DNA from: Candidatus Falkowiibacteriota bacterium
GTDB lineage: Bacteria; Patescibacteriota; Patescibacteriia; UBA2591; JABMQE01
Direction: 5' to 3'
Assembly (NCBI GenBank): GCA_013203415.1
Contig: JABMQE010000095.1
Coordinates: 1-12,036 of the forward strand
Length of the DNA: 12,036 nt
The translations under genes were made by a program, and so were the position numbers. Below, piece after piece: positions 7,896 to 12,036 of this stretch (position 1 is the first letter of the stretch; each line of letters begins with the position of its first letter). Below the pieces are notes generated by a model, which did no database searches, was not told where the DNA came from, and saw only the letters and a program-made list of their open reading frames with translations.

Positions 7896-9446
7896 CTATT
7901 TAGCTAAGAAGATATTCTTTGCTGTCTTTACCAATGCCACAAACTCACCCCACGATTTTACTTTTCCAAGCTTCACCCATCCCTTCCTCACCAACCCACG
8001 TCTATCCCCCAGCTCCTTTGTCATATACGCCTTAACCTTCTCAATCTCCATTCTCGAAGACCCAGAGCCGGGTCGAAGGGCGGGCATCTCAAGCAAAGGC
8101 AAGCTCTTATCCACTCCTGCAATTTTATATTTTTTAGATTCATATGGCACATTCCATGAAAAACCCGCAGGAATCCATCCTTCTTTCCTGGCCCATGCCT
8201 CCATCTCGGTTCCCGGATAAACAATTGTAAACCCATAACAAGGATTAACCCGCTCTATCTTTTTTAATTCTTTTATCATACTAACTGTCATCCCTAAATC
8301 ATCCCGTGTTTCATAAGGCAAGTTCACCATAAAATTAACAGTCACCATCATCCCAACCTCGCTCGACCACTTTACTGCTTGCCTAACCTGCTCTAACGTA
8401 ATATTTTTCTTAATAATTTTAAGAATCCTTGGGCTCCCGCTCTCAACCCCATAACTAATCCTAATACATCCGGCATCATACATTGTTTTAAGCAATTCCT
8501 TATCAACCGTATTAACCCGCGCCCTGGCATACCATTTTATATCCAAACCTCTTTTTTTAATCTCTTGGCAAATTAAGCGCACATGCTCTTTCGAAACTGT
8601 CATCGTATCATCCCAAAAATCAAAACCCTTGTATCCAAAATTTTTATAAAGATATTCAACCTCGTCTATAAACTTTTCTGGCGATCGAAGTCGCAATCGT
8701 CCCAAACCAAACGCCGCATTAGAACAAAATACGCACCGATTTGGACAACCTCTGGAACTGATAACCCCGATAGACCGGATATCCGTATCATCCATTTTTC
8801 TCTGATACAATTCCATATCAAACAATTCCCATGCCGGCGTCATTAAATCATCAAGATTGTGAGTTAAAGGTCTGTCTGGATTAATTATGATGTTGGAACC
8901 GTTCGAAGCGTTGGAATCGCTTAATGTTCTTGAATCGCTGGAAACGCGGGAATCGCAGGAATCGTTAACGACTCCCACGTCTCCCGCGATTCCCGCATTC
9001 CTATAAGTTATACCAAGAACATCACCAAACGCCCTCCTCCCACCGACCGCTTGCAAAAGTTCCACGGTCGTCACCTCCCCCTCGCCTCTAACAATCGCAT
9101 TAAGTTCAGGAACCTTCTCCATCGCATCCTTGTGCGTCAACGAAAAATGCGCTCCGCCAGCAAAAACAAATAAATCGGACTTACGTTGCTTAAGCTCTCT
9201 AATCAAATCTATCGCCTGAAACCTATTATTAGTTGACCCAGTAACCCCAACCGCATCCGGCTCCAATTTCAAAATCTCACTAGCCGCCTGCTCCACATCC
9301 CAAAGATGTGTATGAGCATCAATAATTTTTACCTCATGCCCATCATCCAAAAGATGCCTCGCAATATACCCAATACCCAAAAACGGAAGACCAGCGCGCT
9401 CTAAATCACCTTCTGCCTGCGGGGTTGTAGTTAGTATTATTTTCAT
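7896..9446 (-). CDS. B12-binding-domain radical SAM protein
   Basis: 516 residues. Residues 1-135 look like a cobalamin-binding Rossmann domain (LPFLGIGYIARHLLDDGHEV, then IIDAH, VGVTGSTN, FAGGAHFSL and RGEGEVTTVELL). The radical SAM core carries the 4Fe-4S motif Cys234-PNR-Cys238-VF-Cys241, followed by FDFWDDTMT and ISYGVESGSPRIL. Such enzymes use S-adenosylmethionine and often cobalamin to methylate or rearrange substrates; the substrate is unknown. Between the two domains (residues 150-185) lies a tripeptide-periodic stretch, from AGIAGD through SDSRT to NGSN, encoded by a 9-base tandem array. Relatives usually pass straight from GITYRN to a NPDRP-type motif. A second small insert (ALRPGSGSSR) is encoded by a palindrome at 8051-8080. 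The start overlaps the stop of the upstream glycosyltransferase as ATGA (9443-9446). No Shine-Dalgarno sequence is seen. Confidence 0.93.
   Translation of the reverse strand: MKIILTTTPQAEGDLERAGLPFLGIGYIARHLLDDGHEVKIIDAHTHLWDVEQAASEILKLEPDAVGVTGSTNNRFQAIDLIRELKQRKSDLFVFAGGAHFSLTHKDAMEKVPELNAIVRGEGEVTTVELLQAVGGRRAFGDVLGITYRNAGIAGDVGVVNDSCDSRVSSDSRTLSDSNASNGSNIIINPDRPLTHNLDDLMTPAWELFDMELYQRKMDDTDIRSIGVISSRGCPNRCVFCSNAAFGLGRLRLRSPEKFIDEVEYLYKNFGYKGFDFWDDTMTVSKEHVRLICQEIKKRGLDIKWYARARVNTVDKELLKTMYDAGCIRISYGVESGSPRILKIIKKNITLEQVRQAVKWSSEVGMMVTVNFMVNLPYETRDDLGMTVSMIKELKKIERVNPCYGFTIVYPGTEMEAWARKEGWIPAGFSWNVPYESKKYKIAGVDKSLPLLEMPALRPGSGSSRMEIEKVKAYMTKELGDRRGLVRKGWVKLGKVKSWGEFVALVKTAKNIFLAK
8051..8080. 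repeat. Short GTCGAAGGG-type repeat insert in the radical SAM gene
   Basis: GACCC (8059-8063) pairs with GGGTC (8070-8074), followed by GTCGAAGGG (8072-8080). It encodes LRPGSGSSR near the C-terminus of the radical SAM protein. It shares nine bases with the insert at 6332-6340, in the same orientation. Confidence 0.6.
8892..8999. repeat. Twelve-unit 9-base tandem array that reverses polarity
   Basis: Units follow each other exactly every nine bases. Plus-strand examples are GTTGGAACC, GTTCGAAGC, GTTGGAATC, GCTGGAAAC, GCGGGAATC and GCAGGAATC. After GTTAACGAC (8964-8972) the units appear as the reverse complement type: TCCCACGTC, TCCCGCGAT, TCCCGCATT. An 11-base inverted repeat GCGGGAATCGC/GCGATTCCCGC (8946-8956 and 8986-8996) results. 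It is in frame in the radical SAM gene, residues 150-185. Confidence 0.85.
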
Positions 9447-10576
9447 AAATTATCAATTATTTTACGTCCCAGTCTCTCGACACTATGATTCTCCACCACT
9501 TCCTCTCGCAACTTCCGACCAATCTCGTCTAGTTTCTTAGTTTCTAATTTCTTAATTTCTAAAATCTTATCAGCAAGTTGTCCATGGTCTCCTTTACCAT
9601 ACATTAACCAATTCAATCCAACATTATCCAAAGTCCCCCTCGCCGCCTCATTACAAGTTAGAACCAGACACCCGCAAGCCATGGCCTCAATAATCGCTCT
9701 ATCTAAACTACCGGTATGGCTCATATTTAAATACAAATCCGCTTCCTGATAATATTTTACCACTTCGCTGTTCGGAACAACACCAACAAACTTAATCTGC
9801 TCGCCCAGACCCTTATCTTTAACCATCTGCTTAATTCTACCAAAATACTCCTCATGCTCTTTTAAGTTCGCCTTCCCAATAACTTTCACTTCAATATCTC
9901 GGAGCGAAGCGGAGACCCCGGTCGCAACCGGGGAGTCACCCTTAACCAGAACCTCAACCGCCTTAATCATAGTTTCATAATCTTTACTCGGTGCAATCCT
10001 ACCCACAGAAACAATTTTAAAAATATCTGTCCTCTGTCCTCCGTCATCCGTCTTCTTTATGTTTATTGGCTTAAATATGTTCATATCGATACCTTGCCCA
10101 ACAACTCTAACTTTATCAGATACAATTCTACAACCTTGCTCCGTCGATGTGAAGATCGTATCCACCATTTTCTCTGCAACACGTAATTTAAAAGAAACAT
10201 GTCCATGCGCATACCATAAAGTCGCCTTTTTCCTATACAACCTAGCAAAAGGCCAAGATGCAATACTAAAAATCGGACACATATGCGAAAACACCACATC
10301 ATTCTTTGGCATCAGCTTAAACATTAATTTTATAAAATTAAACCACCGACCCAAACGTCCTACTTGCCCTGCACCGAACTTGTTCTGGTGCGGGGCTCCA
10401 GATTCCTTGCCCAAAGAATAAACTTTAACATTATCTGGCAATTTATACTCGCCCACACCTAAACAAACCACATCAACATGGTCAACATTTTTTGCAATCG
10501 CTCTAACCCAAGCAACAAATGCTCCAAGCAAATCATCATCTTCGGCTAATTTTTGACATATTATAAGTATTGACAT
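9443..10576 (-). CDS. GT4-family glycosyltransferase carrying several repeat-derived inserts
   Basis: 377 residues. It has a GT-B fold, with an N-terminal domain from MSILIICQKLAEDDD and a donor domain from IFKIVSVGRIAPSKDYETMI. The donor-binding helix reads LDRAIIEAMACGCLVLTC (about 285-302). Glu of EAMACG is kept, but the first Glu of EX7E is absent. It resembles the partial glycosyltransferase at 11371-12036: NIFKPINIKK versus DIFKPMDVEKK, and MIKAVEVL versus IIKAVKIL. Against that paralogue it has extra residues at KTDDGGQRTD (about 175-184, encoded by a 7-base tandem repeat) and DSPVATGVSASLRD (about 213-226, encoded by the 26-bp palindromic element). APHQNKFGAGQV (about 61-72) also comes from a palindrome, and LETKKLDE from a simple repeat. 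The start at 10576 has no Shine-Dalgarno sequence; the divergent gene starts 76 bases away. Confidence 0.92.
   Translation of the reverse strand: MSILIICQKLAEDDDLLGAFVAWVRAIAKNVDHVDVVCLGVGEYKLPDNVKVYSLGKESGAPHQNKFGAGQVGRLGRWFNFIKLMFKLMPKNDVVFSHMCPIFSIASWPFARLYRKKATLWYAHGHVSFKLRVAEKMVDTIFTSTEQGCRIVSDKVRVVGQGIDMNIFKPINIKKTDDGGQRTDIFKIVSVGRIAPSKDYETMIKAVEVLVKGDSPVATGVSASLRDIEVKVIGKANLKEHEEYFGRIKQMVKDKGLGEQIKFVGVVPNSEVVKYYQEADLYLNMSHTGSLDRAIIEAMACGCLVLTCNEAARGTLDNVGLNWLMYGKGDHGQLADKILEIKKLETKKLDEIGRKLREEVVENHSVERLGRKIIDNL
9448..9461. repeat. AATTATN heptamer pair at a gene junction
   Basis: AATTATC and AATTATT encode the C-terminal IIDNL of the glycosyltransferase just before its ATGA overlap with the radical SAM gene. 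The asparagine synthase at 5812 has the same IIDN ending from the same repeat. Confidence 0.5.
9530..9561. repeat. Short simple repeat near the C-terminus of the glycosyltransferase
   Basis: TAGTTTCT, TAGTTTCT, AATTTCTT and AATTTCTA follow one another, so that AGTTTCT/AATTTCT recurs every seven or eight bases. It is translated as the charged stretch IKKLETKKLDE. It is likely a slippage-type expansion in a tolerant surface helix. Confidence 0.5.
9901..9938. repeat. Palindromic repeat element, copy inside a glycosyltransferase
   Basis: The core 9908-9933 is identical over 26 bases to 11325-11350; the hairpin is CCCCGGT (9916-9922) with ACCGGGG (9927-9933). It is read in frame on the minus strand as the extra peptide SPVATGVSASLR. 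The paralogous glycosyltransferase in this window lacks these residues, which supports insertion into an existing gene. Confidence 0.8.
10027..10054. repeat. Four-unit 7-base tandem repeat in the glycosyltransferase gene
   Basis: The units CTGTCCT, CTGTCCT, CCGTCAT and CCGTCTT follow without gaps. On the minus strand they encode KTDDGGQRT, placed between FKPINIKK and IFKIVSVGR. The paralogue at 11371-12036 goes directly from FKPMDVEKK to YDLVFAGR. Confidence 0.7.
10367..10395. repeat. Palindrome in the glycosyltransferase N-terminal domain
   Basis: GCACCGAAC (10371-10379) pairs with GTTC-t-GGTGC (10382-10391), and the flanking CCC and GGG extend the stem. It is translated as APHQNKFGAGQ. It has the same character as the other in-frame palindromes but a different core sequence. 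Confidence 0.6.
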
Positions 10577-10598
10577 TTTTTATAAACTATGATAATAT
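10570..10598 (+). promoter_or_regulatory. Candidate promoter for the plus-strand membrane-protein gene
   Basis: A perfect TTGACA lies at 10570-10575. Downstream are two possible -10 boxes: GATAAT at 10591-10596 (15-base spacer, five of six matches) and TAATAT at 10593-10598 (17-base spacer, four of six). The -35 box overlaps the first codons of the divergent glycosyltransferase. The region is AT-rich, so chance matches are possible; the perfect -35 hexamer raises the likelihood. Confidence 0.38.
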
Positions 10599-10615
10599 AA
10601 ATAATCATTCGTTTG

Positions 10616-10646
10616 CTCCTTCCGCCCCGCAACACTCGCAAAGGAG
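10616..10646 (+). promoter_or_regulatory. Possible hairpin masking the Shine-Dalgarno sequence
   Basis: CTCCTT (10616-10621) is the exact reverse complement of AAGGAG (10641-10646), leaving a 19-base loop. In the leader RNA this would pair with the ribosome site and could lower translation until opened by heat, a ligand or a protein. Six pairs over a 19-base loop are weakly stable, so this may be coincidence. Confidence 0.3.
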
Positions 10647-10647
10647 G
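10640..10647 (+). promoter_or_regulatory. Strong Shine-Dalgarno sequence that sets the 10653 start
   Basis: AAAGGAGG lies five bases before the ATG at 10653, close to ideal pairing with the 3' end of 16S rRNA. None of the operon-strand genes has a comparable purine block except the G-rich run before 5759. It decides the start of the membrane-protein gene. Confidence 0.85.
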
Positions 10648-10652
10648 TTCTG

Positions 10653-11222
10653 ATGGCCGATGTCGGAACGCATGCAATGAACGGAACAGCTCTGGGGATA
10701 GCTGTGGCCAACACAATCCCCTACATAGGTCCGTCTCAAACCGTGGCAATCGCTGCTGGCGCTGCGGCCGCCTCTTTCCTCGTCCACCTATTCGTGGACG
10801 CCATCCCCCACGGGCATGCGGAAGATAAGATGTCCGAGATCGGGTGGGACCTGATAGCCGCGGCACTCTGTGAGATAGTTATCCTTTACCTCATGATTGT
10901 CAGAAGCGGGGGAACGCATCCTAACTGGCATCTCTTTGCTGTTGCCAACGCTTCCATCTTCGGCGCTTGTATCTTCGACGTTCTCGTCACTGCAGCCGAG
11001 GAACTGGAATGCAACCACGGATTCGGGGGTGCCTGTCGGTGGCTGAACTACTTCTGTCACTGGTTCATATGCAGGTATGTTTCAGGGTTGAGCCGTTTTG
11101 CCGTAGAGTACTTCCGCGACAAAACGATCTACGGCTGGAAGTGGGGCATCTACAACTACGCTATCATCATCTTCCTCGGCGTCCTGCCCCTATTCCTCAC
11201 GGTCAGGCACTATTACTTCTGA
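10653..11222 (+). CDS. Integral membrane protein with HxxxDxxPH motif, possible metal-binding; GC-rich and opposite to its neighbours
   Basis: 189 residues, the only gene on this strand. The start is fixed by AAAGGAGG five bases before the ATG, the strongest Shine-Dalgarno sequence in the window. Hydrophobic segments lie at about 10-50, 65-83, 93-114 and 165-184. His7 near the N-terminus, H45xxxD49xxPH53xH55 (HLFVDAIPHGH), Asp109 in GACIFDVL and His136 in LNYFCHWF could form a metal site. The pattern recalls small membrane proteins loosely called metal-dependent hydrolases (DUF457/YdjM-like), but I cannot prove membership. Base composition is about 56 percent GC over 10741-11220 by hand count, well above the AT-rich operon around it, and codons favour C or G at third positions. 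It is followed by a clear terminator, so it forms a self-contained unit inserted between two glycosyltransferase genes. The overlapping minus-strand frames are shadows. Confidence 0.87.
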   Translation: MADVGTHAMNGTALGIAVANTIPYIGPSQTVAIAAGAAAASFLVHLFVDAIPHGHAEDKMSEIGWDLIAAALCEIVILYLMIVRSGGTHPNWHLFAVANASIFGACIFDVLVTAAEELECNHGFGGACRWLNYFCHWFICRYVSGLSRFAVEYFRDKTIYGWKWGIYNYAIIIFLGVLPLFLTVRHYYF

Positions 11223-11246
11223 ACTGACCGCCATCGTCGTCAGTTC
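11221..11246 (+). other. Hairpin overlapping the stop codon of the plus-strand gene
   Basis: GAACTGAC (11221-11228) is exactly complementary to GTCAGTTC (11239-11246), giving eight pairs and a 10-base loop that begin inside the TGA stop. There is no T-run after it, so it is not itself an intrinsic terminator. It may protect the 3' end of the message or be a relic of the element that carried the gene. Confidence 0.6.
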
Positions 11247-11258
11247 GTTCACGCGTCC

Positions 11259-11296
11259 ACCGGGCTTGCACTCTAACGAGTATGAGCCCGGTTTTT
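11259..11296 (+). terminator. Rho-independent terminator of the plus-strand gene
   Basis: ACCGGGCT (11259-11266) pairs with AGCCCGGT (11285-11292), with a further ACTC/GAGT stem around TAAC inside, and the stem runs directly into a five-T run (11292-11296). The position, 37 bases after the TGA, and the GC-rich stem with T-tract are classic for intrinsic termination in this direction. There is no matching T-tract in the other direction. Confidence 0.85.
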
Positions 11297-11350
11297 CGTA
11301 GCGAAGTCGAGCTTAGCTCGGCTGAGCGGAGACCCCGGTCGCAACCGGGG
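11297..11350. repeat. Palindromic repeat element, intergenic copy
   Basis: It begins with CGAGC-tta-GCTCG (11308-11320) and ends with the 26-base block 11325-11350, which matches 9908-9933 exactly and in the same orientation. The block contains CCCCGGT-cgca-ACCGGGG. It lies directly after the terminator T-run and before the end of the partial glycosyltransferase. There is no coding capacity. Confidence 0.8.
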
Positions 11351-11365
11351 CACCAAAAACCTATC

Positions 11366-11379
11366 AACAATTAACAATT
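11366..11379. repeat. AACAATT heptamer pair at the end of the partial glycosyltransferase
   Basis: Two perfect tandem copies of AACAATT cover the TAA stop (11371-11373) and the last codons of the glycosyltransferase. It is a variant of the AATTATN theme at the other junctions. Confidence 0.5.
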
Positions 11380-12036
11380 AGCTATCATTCTATACGTCTC
11401 CGCCAACCTCCGTATCATCTCACCTCTTTCAAACTGCTCTACTGTTTTCCTGGCATTCAAACTTAATTGCATATTTTCAGAATTCCGTATTTTCAATATC
11501 TTCTCCGCCATATCATTTGGCGTCCAGTCACAAAAATACCCATTCTCACCTTCCTTAATTATATCTAGCATAATCCCAACCCTAGTCGTTACCACTGGCA
11601 CTCCGCAAGCCATCGCTTCCAAACAAACCCTAGGTCCGCCCTCATTCAAGCTCGGCATAACAAATATCCTGGATTGATTATAAATCTTTGCCACATCCTC
11701 AATACCTGGCAACCAGCCCAAAAAATCTATACAACCCTCTAACTTATAACGTTTAACTAATAACTTATAACTTTCCGCTTCCGGTCCGTCGCCCACGATA
11801 ACACACTTAACATCCTTACCACGGTCTTTTAATATTTTCACCGCTTTAATAATCATCTCCACATTCTTATTCTTTGCCAAACGTCCAGCAAAAACCAAAT
11901 CATATTTCTTCTCAACATCCATCGGCTTAAAAATATCCGTATCAATATACATAGATGATGCATAATGCAATTTTGCCTCGCTTACTCCCAAACCTCTTAA
12001 AAACTCTGGCACTTGTTTTTTATTAACAATCCGAAC
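11371..12036 (-). CDS. GT4-family glycosyltransferase (N-terminal part beyond the right edge)
   Basis: An open frame enters from the right edge and runs 221 codons to TAA at 11371-11373. The first visible residues are VRIVNKKQVPEFLRGLG, so no start codon in the window should be trusted; the GTG at 12010-12012 is internal. The visible part is the donor domain of a GT-B enzyme: YIDTDIFKPMDVEKKYD, LVFAGRLAKNKNVEMIIKA, CVIVGDGPEAESY, IDFLGWLPG, then the complete EX7E signature in NEGGPRVCLEAMACGVPVVTT. It would transfer a sugar from a nucleotide-sugar donor at the cytoplasmic face. It is a paralogue of the gene at 9443-10576 and lacks that gene's inserts. Its last codons and stop are encoded by two tandem copies of AACAATT (plus-strand reading). 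It is on the operon strand, but the plus-strand cassette separates it from the next gene. Confidence 0.92.
   Translation of the reverse strand, partial: VRIVNKKQVPEFLRGLGVSEAKLHYASSMYIDTDIFKPMDVEKKYDLVFAGRLAKNKNVEMIIKAVKILKDRGKDVKCVIVGDGPEAESYKLLVKRYKLEGCIDFLGWLPGIEDVAKIYNQSRIFVMPSLNEGGPRVCLEAMACGVPVVTTRVGIMLDIIKEGENGYFCDWTPNDMAEKILKIRNSENMQLSLNARKTVEQFERGEMIRRLAETYRMIANC

Noticed and set aside
8892..8999. Assembly error in the radical SAM gene
   Set aside because: The frame is intact on both sides and the array keeps exact 9-base phase; an error is still possible but not indicated by the sequence.
10561..11060. Minus-strand open frames opposite the membrane-protein gene
   Set aside because: Arg/Ser-rich shadow translations of a GC-rich gene; the plus strand has the Shine-Dalgarno sequence, hydrophobic segments and terminator.
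4196..11222. Recoding of TGA as glycine, as in some CPR lineages
   Set aside because: TGA ends several genes exactly where homologues end, including two ATGA overlaps, and no in-frame TGA is needed.
9908..11350. Repeated 26-base sequence as a CRISPR remnant
   Set aside because: There are only two copies, 1.4 kb apart, one inside a gene, with no regular spacers and no cas genes.
1..12036. tRNA, rRNA or integrase attachment sites
   Set aside because: I saw no cloverleaf, rRNA-like segment, integrase or transposase gene in the window.

Overview
The window looks like part of a surface-glycan (exopolysaccharide or O-antigen-like) biosynthesis locus from an AT-rich bacterium. My best guess is a Candidate Phyla Radiation (Patescibacteria/Parcubacteria-like) genome. 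The reasons are the very small gene spacing, the near absence of Shine-Dalgarno sequences on the main operon, and many short palindromic or low-complexity inserts lying in frame inside otherwise ordinary enzymes. TGA is a normal stop for several genes (ends near 1614, 4196, 9443 and 11220), so the TGA=Gly code of Gracilibacteria/Absconditabacteria is excluded. The taxonomic call is inference and moderate in confidence.

Layout, read along the minus strand from right to left: a GT4 glycosyltransferase cut by the right edge (11371-12036); an isolated plus-strand, GC-rich membrane-protein gene (10653-11222) with its own ribosome site and terminator; a second GT4 glycosyltransferase (9443-10576) overlapping by ATGA a B12-binding radical SAM protein (7896-9446); a glutamine-dependent asparagine synthase (5812-7740); a four-helix-bundle (S23-like) protein (5379-5759); a third GT4 glycosyltransferase (4196-5353) overlapping by ATGA a multi-spanning GT-C/ArnT-like membrane protein (2802-4199); a membrane-anchored protein resembling SGNH hydrolases with degraded catalytic blocks (1614-2798); and a second asparagine synthase running off the left edge (1-1588). 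No gene-free stretch exceeds about 155 bases.

How the genes may work together: the GT4 enzymes would build an oligosaccharide on the inner face of the membrane, the GT-C protein would transfer a sugar from a lipid-phosphate donor on the outer face, and the SGNH-like protein would act or bind at the outer face. The two asparagine-synthase homologues probably amidate a sugar carboxylate (as proposed for WbpS-type proteins in O-antigen loci) rather than make free asparagine twice. The radical SAM protein would perform an unidentified modification.

The most unusual content is repeat structure that gene calling alone does not explain. (1) Heptamer-phased AT tracts sit at most gene junctions and usually contain the stop codon. 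(2) A 12-unit array of 9-mers, whose polarity flips part way, lies in frame between the two domains of the radical SAM protein. (3) A 26-bp palindromic element occurs twice, once inside a glycosyltransferase and once beside a terminator. (4) Further palindromes lie in frame in the asparagine synthase, the radical SAM protein and the GT-C protein. Comparison of paralogues within the window shows that several of these are extra residues. (5) A compact, GC-rich, oppositely oriented cassette encodes a putative metal-binding membrane protein.
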